Below are positions 50,701 through 58,638 of a DNA stretch of 64,000 nucleotides, one piece after another; position 1 is the first letter of the stretch; every line of letters starts with the position of its first letter. This DNA comes from Allosphingosinicella indica (GTDB lineage: Bacteria; Pseudomonadota; Alphaproteobacteria; Sphingomonadales; Sphingomonadaceae): assembly GCF_900177405.1 (NCBI RefSeq), contig NZ_LT840185.1, positions 124,001 to 188,000 of the forward strand, written 5' to 3'. A program made the position numbers and the translations under genes. The notes under the pieces were generated by a model that was given only the letters and a program-made list of their open reading frames with translations, ran no database searches and had not been told where the DNA came from.

Positions 50701-52004
50701 TCGGAGAGCAGTCCTTCTGCGACGAGCCGGCGAGGCAGATGCGGGACGTAAGCGGGCGGGGGCGCCGATATGGCGCCCATGGCCAGGGACTCGACGAGCG
50801 GCGTCGGATGCGCTGCAGCGCCCGCGAAGCGGATGCGGCTTGGCCTGTAGGGTAGATACTGGCCGACGGCATCGGCCGCGGCCGCCGCACTGACCAACAC
50901 CGAATATCGCAGGGCTTCCACGTCGCCGCCTGCGATGGCGCGGCTCGGGGCGGCCTGCGGCTTTGGAGCGCTGGCGCAAAATGTCGGCAAGCGCCTGCAG
51001 CTGCGTGCGGTCGGTCGAGGCTCATTGCTTTGGACCGCGCGCTCGCGCGCCGGCAGGGCCTCGATCAATTCGCAGAGATGATCGAGGCTATCGGCCGCGA
51101 TCGGGGAAGCGTTGGCGCCGGCAGCCGCCTTGTCGATGACGAGCAGCCGGACCGCGACGCCGGTGCCATGTCTCAGGAAAGGGCCACGCGCGATCAGCGC
51201 ATCGAGCCGCGTCGTAGCCTTAACGCCGAACGCCTCGCTAGCCGCTATGCAGTCGCCATCTTGCCTGTAGTTCTCCGGCATGATTGCGACTAGCCGGCCT
51301 CCCTCCCGAAGCCGTGCAAAGGCCGAGACGAGGTGCCGCGCGGCGGCATGACGATCCGCCCCCCGGCCGAGGCTGCGCGCGAAGGGCGGGTTCATGAGGA
51401 CGACGTCCGGCCTCAATACCGGATCAAGGAGGTCGTCGATGAGCTCCGCGTCATGCGGGAAGACCTTCGCCTCAGGAAAAGCCGCCCGCAGCCCTGCCGT
51501 CCGCCGGGGGCAAATCTCGTTGAGCAGCAGATTGCAGCCCGCGTGGTGGGCCGGCCAAGCGAGAAGGCCGTTGCCCGCGGAGGGCTCAAGGACGAGATCC
51601 GCGGCGTGCAACCTTGCCGCCCGCGATGCCAGATAGGCGAGCCCGAGCGGCGTCGAGAATTGCTGGAGCGCCACTTGGCGCTCGCTGCGAAAGCTCTGCA
51701 CCGGTAGCTTGGAGGCGAACGCGCGAAGCGTTGCCAGCACATCCCGCGGCTGCTGGCTCGCAGAGATAAATTCCGGAGACGCCAGCAGGAGCGCGACTCC
51801 AAGCTCGAGAGCATCATAGGCCTCCCGAAGATTGTACGCGGCGTCTGCATCGCTCGCACCGGCGACAGCCGCCAGGACGGCGCTAAGATCACGCCGGTCA
51901 AGAGATTTGCGGGCTTTAAGCAGGTCGCGAAGCCGATAGGCCGCTTCGACATGAGGGGCAGATGACGTGAAACCGTTATCCGTCAGGAGGGGCACACTGG
52001 CCAT
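47760..52004 (-). CDS. Strawberry-notch-like helicase fused to an N-terminal methylase-like domain
   Basis: A 1414-residue protein. Residues about 100-300 are a SAM-methylase-like domain with LEPSAGNGLLAWPA (139-152) and VLMNPPFAR (NPPF 205-208). The SNO-type NTPase/helicase domain has Walker A GDGTGAGKGRQ (480-490), Walker B DEAH (586-589, IAFDEAHAMAN), an ARVLYASATGASD motif and C-terminal ILVFSDAGGTGRSYHAD and GLGRTHRTRQ. Such proteins are core genes of sphingomonad integrative elements; function is inferred as DNA processing. Start 52004 has GGAGACG upstream. Residues about 330-353 look out of phase (see findings). Confidence 0.88.
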   Translation of the reverse strand: MASVPLLTDNGFTSSAPHVEAAYRLRDLLKARKSLDRRDLSAVLAAVAGASDADAAYNLREAYDALELGVALLLASPEFISASQQPRDVLATLRAFASKLPVQSFRSERQVALQQFSTPLGLAYLASRAARLHAADLVLEPSAGNGLLAWPAHHAGCNLLLNEICPRRTAGLRAAFPEAKVFPHDAELIDDLLDPVLRPDVVLMNPPFARSLGRGADRHAAARHLVSAFARLREGGRLVAIMPENYRQDGDCIAASEAFGVKATTRLDALIARGPFLRHGTGVAVRLLVIDKAAAGANASPIAADSLDHLCELIEALPARERAVQSNEPRPTARSCRRLPTFCASAPKPQAAPSRAIAGGDVEALRYSVLVSAAAAADAVGQYLPYRPSRIRFAGAAAHPTPLVESLAMGAISAPPPAYVPHLPRRLVAEGLLSDAQLETLIYAGTAFDRDLPGTFACDDGCTLQPDAAGQTYRLGFFLGDGTGAGKGRQVAGVILDRWLRGESKHIWISKNEALLEDARRDWSALGGLPMDIQPLSAWKIGATIHHSGILFVTYPTLRSGRGDATRLAQILEWAGTSFEGVIAFDEAHAMANAAGGEGKRGAVKGSEQGIAGIRLQNSLARARVLYASATGASDINNLAYAARLGLWGAETAFADRAQFVASIRSGGIAAMELVARDLKALGLYTARALSFAGVEYDVLEHRLTGSQIAVYDAYADAWAIIHNHLDAALAATRVVDAATGDTLNPQARSAAISRFESVKQRFFAQLLLAMKLPTLLSAIDADLAAGNSVVIQLVSTGEAMLARRLADLDPAERASLAIDPSPREYVIDYLAAAFPTRLMNVFTDAEGNQRSEPMSDAEGRPVHCQAAVRSRDDLIERLCALPPIATALDRLVEIYGTAQVAEVTGRTQRLIIGSDGAQKVERRGAGVNLAEAQAFMRGDKRILVFSDAGGTGRSYHADLDAANQQRRIHYLLEPGWRADAAIQGLGRTHRTRQAAAPLFRPVTTDVRGERRFISTIARRLDAMGALTRGQRQTGGQNLFDPADNLESPYAREALLGWYRLLHRGKLRSIALTAFEAASGLRLTIEGGALREDLPPIQRWLNRLLAFRITLQNAIFDEFLSLVEARVAAARGAGTLDIGVETLAVEDFHVLDDRLLRTDAKSGATTHLLRLEARFRQRPVGLAGLERDHGTRAGMQRLVNSRSGKAALRIPARSFLSDEGTAISRVALIRPLKREYLTSQQLAESCWEPASDERFATAWAAEAEAIAATPRTEVLHLATGLLLPVWDKLPEDHLQVIRIAADDGRSLLGRAVPEAALAQLAARLGLDLPESQDAASIVRSVLAGGAPLPLQAGSALVVKRSRVNDNYRLELTGFDAARLGWFKAQGCFTEIIRYQTRLFVPVTGADAVLTRLAA

Positions 52005-52212
52005 GATGCGTCTCCGCGCTCGGCACCGCACCATCGCCGCACCGGTTCGGTCCGCCCGCGCTCCCTCCTCTCTGATCTCGCCGAATGGTGGATCGGCTAT
52101 TCGCCGGAAGCTCGCCGGTCTTAGTGACAGATCCGATCAGTGCGACGACATGATCCCGTTGGCGGAGCGAAGCAGCGAAGGGGTATTCACCGCGCAGCAA
52201 AGGATCGTGACT

Positions 52213-52479
52213 ATGCAGCCCGACAGAGAGCGTGCCGCCTCGGAATTCCGCCGCATGATGGGATGGATCGCGCTGGCCGGTGCCCTGATGGTCATCGCCT
52301 CGCTTTGCTACCTGTCCCTGTACGGTCCGCTCCGACTGCACATGGTGGTGGCGGCGATCGCCGGCATCTTCGTCTCGGTACTGCTCGGTTGCGGCCTGTT
52401 CGCCGCCGCCTTCTTCAGCGACAAGAGCGGCCATGACCGCGAAGTGACCGACGCGACGCGCCGCGAGCCGCGCGACTGA
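52213..52479 (+). CDS. Small two-helix membrane protein (88 aa)
   Basis: ATG 52213 is preceded by an AAGGA-type sequence. The product has two hydrophobic helices: MMGWIALAGALMVIASLCYLSL (about 15-36) and MVVAAIAGIFVSVLLGCGLFAAAFF (about 44-68), with a charged C-terminal tail. It is divergent from the helicase gene and heads the rightward transfer genes. No named family; in related elements a short membrane protein often occupies this position. Confidence 0.65.
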   Translation: MQPDRERAASEFRRMMGWIALAGALMVIASLCYLSLYGPLRLHMVVAAIAGIFVSVLLGCGLFAAAFFSDKSGHDREVTDATRREPRD

Positions 52480-52611
52480 GCGGCCGCGCGTTTTCCCCCC
52501 TGATCGCCACGCCGCGGGGGGGCTCGAAAATGCCGCTCGCCAAATGCGAGCCTTACCGATGGCAGCAACGCCGCCGAAGACCGTCCAGCGACACTGACGG
52601 GACGACGAGGC

Positions 52612-52839
52612 GTGGCCGGTACCGACGACAGCATCATGCGTGCGCAGGCGGCGAAGCGCGGCTCGCCATTCCTAAACACCGAGCAGGCAGCGGCCTGGCT
52701 CAAGGTGTCGGCGAAACTCCTGAAGCGGATGCGCCGTCGCGCGGAAGGGCCACACTTCCGGCGGCACGGCCGCGTCGTCCGCTATCATATCGACGACCTG
52801 ACGGCCTGGTCGGACGCAAGCGGACAGCATGGCGAGTGA
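52612..52839 (+). CDS. Excisionase-like helix-turn-helix protein
   Basis: A 75-residue protein with a MerR/AlpA-type winged HTH: FLNTEQAAAWLKVSAKLLKRMRRRAEGPHF, then the wing RRHGRVVRYHIDDLTAW (arranged as in Xis/AlpA-family DNA-binding proteins). GTG 52612 is the first start; ATG 52636 (MRAQAAKRG) is an alternative. It overlaps the signal-peptidase gene by 11 bases. Probably controls excision or transfer-gene transcription of the element. Confidence 0.8.
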   Translation: MAGTDDSIMRAQAAKRGSPFLNTEQAAAWLKVSAKLLKRMRRRAEGPHFRRHGRVVRYHIDDLTAWSDASGQHGE

Positions 52840-53404
52840 GTGGCGCGCCCAGGTCTGCGACCGGCCGCTGAACGCGTGGGGGCGGGCATTACGCTCGAGC
52901 CGCCTCTCGCGCGCCCGGCGGCGACGCCTCCTCGTAGTCGCCACAGCCGCGATGGCGGCTCTTTCGGTACCGTCGGTCTTGACGCCTTCACCCGGCTTGC
53001 TCTGGAACGCGAGCGCCAGCGTGCCGACGGGCCTCTATGTCGTCACCAAGCGCGCAGGATGGCGGAAAGGAGATCTCGTCGCGGCCCGGTTGCCCGCTGC
53101 GTCGCGCACGCTCGCCAGCGCGCGCAACTATCTCCCGGCTGGACTGCCCGCGCTCAAGCGTGTGGCCGCCATATCCCCCGACCATCTCTGTGCACGAAGC
53201 GACAGATTGTTCGTGAACGGCGCACTCGTCGCGCTTCGCCGCAGCGCGGATCGCGCGGGCCGTGCCTTGCCGCACTGGCAGGGTTGTCGTCGGCTCGCCC
53301 CGGACGAACTGTTGTTGCTGGCACCGGCGTCCCATTCCTTCGACGGACGCTATTTCGGTCCCAGCCATCGCCGGGACATCATTGGACTGGCCCGCAAATG
53401 GTGA
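52829..53404 (+). CDS. traF: TraF-type S26 signal peptidase
   Basis: A 191-residue inner-membrane serine peptidase. One N-terminal helix (about 32-52, RRRLLVVATAAMAALSVP), catalytic Ser64 in NASASVPTGLY, and Lys110 in LPALKRVAAI. The C-terminal ASHSFDGRYFGP matches TraF of conjugative elements, which matures the pilus subunit (TrbC). It overlaps the HTH gene by 11 bases and the transglycosylase gene by 7, indicating tight coupling. Confidence 0.9.
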   Translation: MASEWRAQVCDRPLNAWGRALRSSRLSRARRRRLLVVATAAMAALSVPSVLTPSPGLLWNASASVPTGLYVVTKRAGWRKGDLVAARLPAASRTLASARNYLPAGLPALKRVAAISPDHLCARSDRLFVNGALVALRRSADRAGRALPHWQGCRRLAPDELLLLAPASHSFDGRYFGPSHRRDIIGLARKW

Positions 53405-54192
53405 TGCCCGCGAGCGCGGCATCGCCGGTCGGCCCAGCCATCGGCCGACGACGGTGGGTCCGCGCTTGGGTCGGCGCAGTCTTCGGCGTTTTGGCCCAGG
53501 TTGCGAATGGCGGAGCCGGCGCAACCGAAGCCGACCCGGCGATACCGATTACCGATCCGCCAGTTTCGCACAGTCATGGTCGTCCGGCCGCGGCGGGCGA
53601 AGCCCGGTCGCGCCATCCCGCCATTGTCCGCTGGCATGTCGAAATAGCGGCCGCCTCGGCGCGCTTCGGCGTTCCCGAAGCCTGGATCGAGCGGGTGATG
53701 CTGGCCGAAAGCCGCGGCCGGACAACGCACGGCGGCGCGCCGATACGGTCGCGCAAGGGCGCCATGGGCCTCATGCAGCTGATGCCCGGCACCTGGGCGG
53801 AGCTCCGGGACCGCCACACGCTCGGTCCCGATCCCGACCATCCGCCCGACAATGTCGCTGCCGGTGCGGCCTATCTGGCGGAGATGTATCGGCGGTTCGG
53901 CTATCCCGGCCTGTTCGCGGCCTATAATGCCGGCCCGGACCGTTATGCGCGCCATCTCGCAACGGGCGCTCCGCTTCCGGCCGAGACGCGGGCCTATCTC
54001 GCTGCGGTAGCGCCGGACGCCAGCGGATCCGGGCGTGGCGTCCGTGCCGGCGCCGCGGCCGGGGCCCCGACCACTACTCAACCTCCGGATCGGCTGCTCG
54101 TGGTTCTGCAGCGATCGCCCCGCCTGGACGCTGACGAGACTGGCGGAGTCGACGCGCCCGACCCGCTGTTCGTGATCCGGCCCGTTCGCTGA
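53398..54192 (+). CDS. Lytic transglycosylase of the conjugation apparatus (VirB1-like)
   Basis: A 264-residue protein with an N-terminal export signal (residues about 18-42, RRRWVRAWVGAVFGVLAQVANGGA) and an SLT domain. Catalytic Glu104 sits in ERVMLAESRG, followed by GAMGLMQLMPGTW (121-133) and the AYNAGP motif (175-180). It opens the murein for assembly of the transfer channel. ATG 53398 overlaps the traF end; ATG 53404 is an alternative. The C-terminal 50 residues are low-complexity. Confidence 0.9.
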   Translation: MVMPASAASPVGPAIGRRRWVRAWVGAVFGVLAQVANGGAGATEADPAIPITDPPVSHSHGRPAAAGEARSRHPAIVRWHVEIAAASARFGVPEAWIERVMLAESRGRTTHGGAPIRSRKGAMGLMQLMPGTWAELRDRHTLGPDPDHPPDNVAAGAAYLAEMYRRFGYPGLFAAYNAGPDRYARHLATGAPLPAETRAYLAAVAPDASGSGRGVRAGAAAGAPTTTQPPDRLLVVLQRSPRLDADETGGVDAPDPLFVIRPVR

Positions 54193-54214
54193 TGCCTGCA
54201 GGGCGAGCGTCGCG

Positions 54215-55951
54215 ATGGCCGACGACGATTTCGAACCCCGCCTGGGCAGGATCGGCAGCAAGGGCAAAGGTCGGGGCTTCAAGAGCCGCGTCGCCGCCGC
54301 AGTCAGGCTGGCGCGTTCGGGCGCGCCCAAGCGCGCCGTCCGTTTCGACGGCAGCCGCATCGGCCGCGGTGCGGGCACCGCGCGCTTTCTTGGTTCCCGC
54401 GACAGGCTCGCGCGCTTCCGCGCGCGCCGGGTAATCATCAAGACCAGTCTCGTCCGGCTCGCCGGTCCGGGCCTTGCCGCCGCGCGGGCGCATCTCCGCT
54501 ACATCCAGCGCGATGGCGTCTCCAGTCCCGGGGAGACGGGTACGCCTTATGGCCCGGACAGCGATCACGCGCCTGCCGAACCATTCCTGGCACGCGCCTC
54601 CGCCGACCGGCACCAGTTCCGCTTCATCGTCTCGGCCGAGGACGGCGCGGCATATCCGGACCTCAAGCCTTTCGTTCGCACGCTCATGGCCGAGGCCAGC
54701 ACGGATCTGGGCACGCGGCTCGACTGGATCGCGGTCGATCATCGCGACACCGGGCAGCCGCACAGCCATATCCTACTGCGCGGCGTCGACCAGAATGGCG
54801 CCAATCTGGTCATCGCCCGCGACTATATCGCGCATGGCCTTCGCGCACGGGCATCGGACATCGTTACGCGCGATCTCGGTCCCCGCGCCACGCTCGAGAT
54901 CGAGCAGCGGCTGCGCCGCGACATGGGCGCAGAACGGCTGACGCCAACGGACCGGAGCCTCCTCGCCCGTGCCGGCGCGGACCGGATCGTGACGGCGAAC
55001 GACCGCGATCCGTTTCGGCGCTCGCTGAACGCCGGCCGCCTCAAGACCTTGATCGCGCTGGGTCTCGCCGAGGATATCGGCGGCGGCCGCTATCGGCTCG
55101 CCGAGGGCCTCGACGCGACGCTCCGCACGATGGGCGAGCGCGGCGACATCGTCCGCACGATGCAGCGCGCTCTGACCGCCAAGGGCCGGGACGTCCGCAC
55201 GGCCGACATTGCGATCGGAGAGCGCGGCACGATCATCGGACGGGTGCTTGCCCGCGGTCTCGCCGACGAGCACCGCGACCGCCATTATCTCTTGATCGAC
55301 GGCGTGGATGGCCGCCTCCATCACGTCGACATCGGTCGCGGCGACGCGAACGCGCCGACGCCCGAGAATGCTATCGTCCAGGTCCGGGCACCTCCTGCGC
55401 CCGCCGGGGACGGCGCCCGCCGTCAGACCGCGGACCGCGTCACTCTGCTTGCGACCGGCGATCTCGCCCAGCTTGCCGGCGCGGAAGGCGCGACCTGGCT
55501 CGATCGCACGCTTGCTGCAAAAGCGCCGCTCATCGTTCGCGACACGGGGTTCGGACACGAGCTCCGCAATGCGCTGGAGCTGCGCCGGCGGTGGCTCGTC
55601 GCCCGCCAGCTCGCCATCGAGACCGGCGGCACCGTACATCTGCGCGCGGATGCGATCCGCCAGCTGGAGCGACAAAGCCTTCGCGCCGCGGCGGCGCCGA
55701 TCGCCGCCGCCCTCGGCAAACCACACACGCCGGCCGGCCGCGACATGCCGGTCGAAGGCCGTCTCACCCGGCGCATCGATCATCCGGGCGGAAGCTATGC
55801 GCTCGTCGAGCGTGCCCACGACTTCACGCTGCTGCCCTGGAAGCCGTCACTCGAGCGTAAGCTCGGGCAGCACATCAGCGCCAGGGTGCGAAGCGACGGT
55901 GGCCTCGCCTGGTCGGACGGCCGCAAGCGGGGCAGGCCCGCGCTGGGCTGA
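54215..55951 (+). CDS. DUF3363 relaxase (VirD2-like)
   Basis: A 578-residue conjugative relaxase that nicks oriT and pilots the strand. The histidine triad is in WIAVDHRDTGQPHSHILLRG (His176, His183, His185), and a candidate catalytic Tyr96 is in RAHLRYIQRDG. The N terminus is basic. The DUF3363 C-terminal half contains LATGDLAQLAGAEGATWLD and TPAGRDMPVEGRL. Start 54215 is ATG, 22 bases after the transglycosylase. It would be expected to sit directly before traG, but a seven-gene module separates them here. Confidence 0.92.
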   Translation: MADDDFEPRLGRIGSKGKGRGFKSRVAAAVRLARSGAPKRAVRFDGSRIGRGAGTARFLGSRDRLARFRARRVIIKTSLVRLAGPGLAAARAHLRYIQRDGVSSPGETGTPYGPDSDHAPAEPFLARASADRHQFRFIVSAEDGAAYPDLKPFVRTLMAEASTDLGTRLDWIAVDHRDTGQPHSHILLRGVDQNGANLVIARDYIAHGLRARASDIVTRDLGPRATLEIEQRLRRDMGAERLTPTDRSLLARAGADRIVTANDRDPFRRSLNAGRLKTLIALGLAEDIGGGRYRLAEGLDATLRTMGERGDIVRTMQRALTAKGRDVRTADIAIGERGTIIGRVLARGLADEHRDRHYLLIDGVDGRLHHVDIGRGDANAPTPENAIVQVRAPPAPAGDGARRQTADRVTLLATGDLAQLAGAEGATWLDRTLAAKAPLIVRDTGFGHELRNALELRRRWLVARQLAIETGGTVHLRADAIRQLERQSLRAAAAPIAAALGKPHTPAGRDMPVEGRLTRRIDHPGGSYALVERAHDFTLLPWKPSLERKLGQHISARVRSDGGLAWSDGRKRGRPALG

Positions 55952-56090
55952 AGCTTGCGCTTTGCCGCGCACCAGCGACCCCGGCGCGGGATGCTCCTTT
56001 GCACCCTCGGATCGGAAATCGTGGTTAACCCCCGCCTCACCCGGCACGCTTACGCAACGAAACGTCGAAAGAGGTATTGATGTCCTCAAT

Positions 56091-56501
56091 ATGGGTGAGC
56101 ACCCGGGTAGCGGATTGAGAATTGTGGGCGACCGAAAAATCCTTGTCTGCGACGACGACGATCTGCTCGTCGATCTGCTCGAGCACCGGCTTGGCGCGCG
56201 GGGCTTCGAAGTGATCGTGGCGCGCGATGGTGGCGAAGCGGTCGCGGCTGCCAGCAGTGAAAGACCGGATGCGATCGTGCTCGACGCGATGATGCCCGTG
56301 CTCGACGGCCATGAGGTGCTCCGCCGCTTGGGCAGGCGCGAGGAGACGGCGTCGATCCCCGTGATCATGCTGACCGCGCGCAAGCAGGAGAAGGACATAT
56401 TGAGCGCACTGGAGCTCGGAGCCCGGGATTATCTCGTGAAGCCGTTCATTCCCGAAGAACTGATCACGCGCCTCAACCGGGTGATAGAGGCCAAGGCATG
56501 A
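56091..56501 (+). CDS. Stand-alone response regulator receiver protein
   Basis: A receiver domain without an output domain (136 residues from ATG 56091). Acidic pocket VCDDDDLLVDLL, phosphoacceptor Asp65 in IVLDAMMPVLDGHEVL, the Thr in VIMLTARKQ and the Lys in DYLVKPF. The start is uncertain: ATG 56091 lacks a ribosome-binding site, GTG 56124 is an alternative that starts at the fold. It overlaps the YaiO gene by ATGA and starts 140 bases after the relaxase. Probably the phosphate acceptor of the kinase/Hpt genes of the same module. Confidence 0.82.
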   Translation: MGEHPGSGLRIVGDRKILVCDDDDLLVDLLEHRLGARGFEVIVARDGGEAVAAASSERPDAIVLDAMMPVLDGHEVLRRLGRREETASIPVIMLTARKQEKDILSALELGARDYLVKPFIPEELITRLNRVIEAKA

Positions 56502-57601
56502 GAGCGGCGATCCTGCCGCTCGCGGCCGCGTTGATGGCCGCGCCGCTCCCTGCGCAGACCCTCACGCCCGAACTTGCCTATCGCGAGGCCGTCGCGGCGC
56601 GGCAGAGCGGCGACGCGCAGCGCGCCGTGGATCTGCTGGGACCCCTCGTCGCTGCGGACCCCGCGAACGCGGATGCGCAGGTCCAGCTGGGCTATGCCCT
56701 CCTGGCGCTCGACCGCACCGACGATGCGGAACGGGCCTTCCAGTCGGCGCTCGCGGCGGCGCCCGGCTATGCCGACGCGCACATCGGCCAGGCCCGGATC
56801 GCACAGCGCCGGGGCGATCGCGCCGCAGCGCTGCGCGCGCTTTCGCCCGTCGGCCGGGACAATGCAGACGCCGAGGCGCTGCGCGCGCAGCTGCGCGCCC
56901 CGGGCGAGGCCTATCTCTGGTCGCTCGACATCGACGGAGGCTACAGCTTTGTCGAGGATCCGCAGCCCGATTGGCGTGAGGGGAGTTTGCAGATCCGCCG
57001 CCAGGCGAACGGCCGGACCGGTCTTCACGGCCGCGCGGAGATCGCGCGCCGCTTCGGAAACAGCGATGTCTACGCCGAACTCGGCCTTGATCACCGTTTG
57101 TCGGACCGCGCTCGCATCTATCTCACCCTGGGAGGCACGCCGGGGGCGGATTTCCGTCCCCGCTACCAGATCGGCGCCGGAGGATCGGTCCGCATTTCGG
57201 ACGGCGGCGACGCGACCGCCCTGACCCTCGATGCGCGCCAGGCCGAATTCGCGGGCGGCGATGTTCAGACGCTCGCGCCCGGGATCGAGCAATATTTCGC
57301 CGGGGGGCGCCTCTGGCTGACCGCTCGCTGGATCCATCTGTTCGACGAGACGGGCAGGCATCAGTCGGGCTATCTCGTCCGGGCCGATGGCCAGGCCACC
57401 GACCGCCTCCGCCTTTTCGCCGGGCTGAGCGATGCGCCCGACACGTCCGAAGGTCTCGTCATCGACACGCGCAGCTTTTTCGGCGGCGTGAGCTTCGATG
57501 TCAGTTCGACCACCACGCTGCGCCTGTCGCTCGCCCATGAGGATCGCGACACCGGTGCGGACCGCACCCAGATCGGTCTGGGGCTGGGTCTTCGCTTTTG
57601 A
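56498..57601 (+). CDS. YaiO-like TPR plus outer-membrane beta-barrel protein
   Basis: A 367-residue exported protein (signal peptide MRAAILPLAAALMAAPLPAQ). Residues 25-125 are TPR-like helices (PELAYREAVAARQSGDAQRAVDLL, then NADAQVQLGYALLALDRTDDAERAF and YADAHIGQARIAQRRGDRAAALRAL). The rest is a beta barrel with alternating strands ending LGLGLRF. This is the YaiO architecture, an outer-membrane protein often linked to exopolysaccharide secretion. Overlaps both neighbours, so it is coupled. Confidence 0.82.
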   Translation: MRAAILPLAAALMAAPLPAQTLTPELAYREAVAARQSGDAQRAVDLLGPLVAADPANADAQVQLGYALLALDRTDDAERAFQSALAAAPGYADAHIGQARIAQRRGDRAAALRALSPVGRDNADAEALRAQLRAPGEAYLWSLDIDGGYSFVEDPQPDWREGSLQIRRQANGRTGLHGRAEIARRFGNSDVYAELGLDHRLSDRARIYLTLGGTPGADFRPRYQIGAGGSVRISDGGDATALTLDARQAEFAGGDVQTLAPGIEQYFAGGRLWLTARWIHLFDETGRHQSGYLVRADGQATDRLRLFAGLSDAPDTSEGLVIDTRSFFGGVSFDVSSTTTLRLSLAHEDRDTGADRTQIGLGLGLRF

Positions 57602-58638
57602 CCGAGCTGCTCCTCATCTGGGAGCTTTCGCTGCTGCTGGCCGGGACCGCGCTGGCCATGATGATCGCGCTCATGATCGCGCGCGTCGTCACCCAGCGCC
57701 GGGACGAGAAGCGGCGGCGTCATGGCCGTCAGCTGGCGCACAATCTGATGCGGGGCGCCCCCCTTTCCGCGCAAGAGCTGAAGGCTTTGCCCCGCAACCT
57801 CGTCGCCGAGACATTTCTAGACCTGATCCGGCTCGTTCGCGGCGACGAGCGCGCATCCTTCGTCGCGCAGGCGCAACAGCTTGGCGTTGCCGAGCATCTC
57901 GGCCGGCTGACCCGCTCGGCCTCGGCGCGGCGGCGGCTGGTCGCGGTACAGTCGCTCGCGCAGTTCCACGACGAGGAAAGCCTTCGGCGGCTTCATGCAT
58001 CGCTCGAAGATCACAACCAGGATGTTCGTCTCGCCGCGGCCCTGTCGCTTGCCGAGGCGGGCGAGGCCGACGACATCCATGCGCTGATCGGCCGGCTCGG
58101 CCTTGGCGACGGCCAGGATTCGATGATGATGGTGACGCTCTTCCGCATCATCGCCGAAGATCGGCCTGACGAGATCAAGGCGCTGGTGCTCGATGACCGC
58201 ACCAACCGTCAGGCACGCCTTGCCGCAATCGAGGCGCTCGCCACGACTGGCGATTATTCGCTCGTCCCCGCGATCGCCCGGCTCGCACTCGACGCGCCGG
58301 ACGATTCGGAGGAACTGCCGCGCTATCTGCGCGCACTTGGCCTGCTCGGTCATCCCGCGGCGCGCGACGCGATCCTGGACGGCCTGCAACGCCGATCGGT
58401 GAGCGCCCGCGCCGCAGCAGCGGCCGCGGCGGGAAAGATCGGCCTCGAGGAGGCCGCCGACCGGCTGACGGCGCTTCTCGACGATCGCGAGTGGTGGGTG
58501 CGGTTCCGCGCGGCCGAGGCGCTCATGGCGTTCGGCAAATCCGGGGCGACGCGGCTTCGCGAGGCGGCCTGTCTCGGATCGATCGTCGCGCGGGATGCCG
58601 CCGCCACGGTGCTGGCGGAACGGGGCGAGGCACGATGA
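57598..58638 (+). CDS. HEAT-repeat membrane-anchored protein
   Basis: A 346-residue protein with one N-terminal helix (LLLIWELSLLLAGTALAMMIALMIARVV) followed by HEAT-like repeats, for example RRLVAVQSLAQFHDEESLRRLHASLEDHNQDVRLAAALSLAEAGEADDIHALI and the later LIDLL-type pairs up to WVRFRAAEALMAFGKSGA, broken here only for naming. TTG 57598 overlaps the YaiO stop. A cytoplasmic scaffold for the glycosyltransferase or for the signalling proteins is inferred. HEAT repeats alone give no catalytic role. Confidence 0.78.
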   Translation: MTELLLIWELSLLLAGTALAMMIALMIARVVTQRRDEKRRRHGRQLAHNLMRGAPLSAQELKALPRNLVAETFLDLIRLVRGDERASFVAQAQQLGVAEHLGRLTRSASARRRLVAVQSLAQFHDEESLRRLHASLEDHNQDVRLAAALSLAEAGEADDIHALIGRLGLGDGQDSMMMVTLFRIIAEDRPDEIKALVLDDRTNRQARLAAIEALATTGDYSLVPAIARLALDAPDDSEELPRYLRALGLLGHPAARDAILDGLQRRSVSARAAAAAAAGKIGLEEAADRLTALLDDREWWVRFRAAEALMAFGKSGATRLREAACLGSIVARDAAATVLAERGEAR

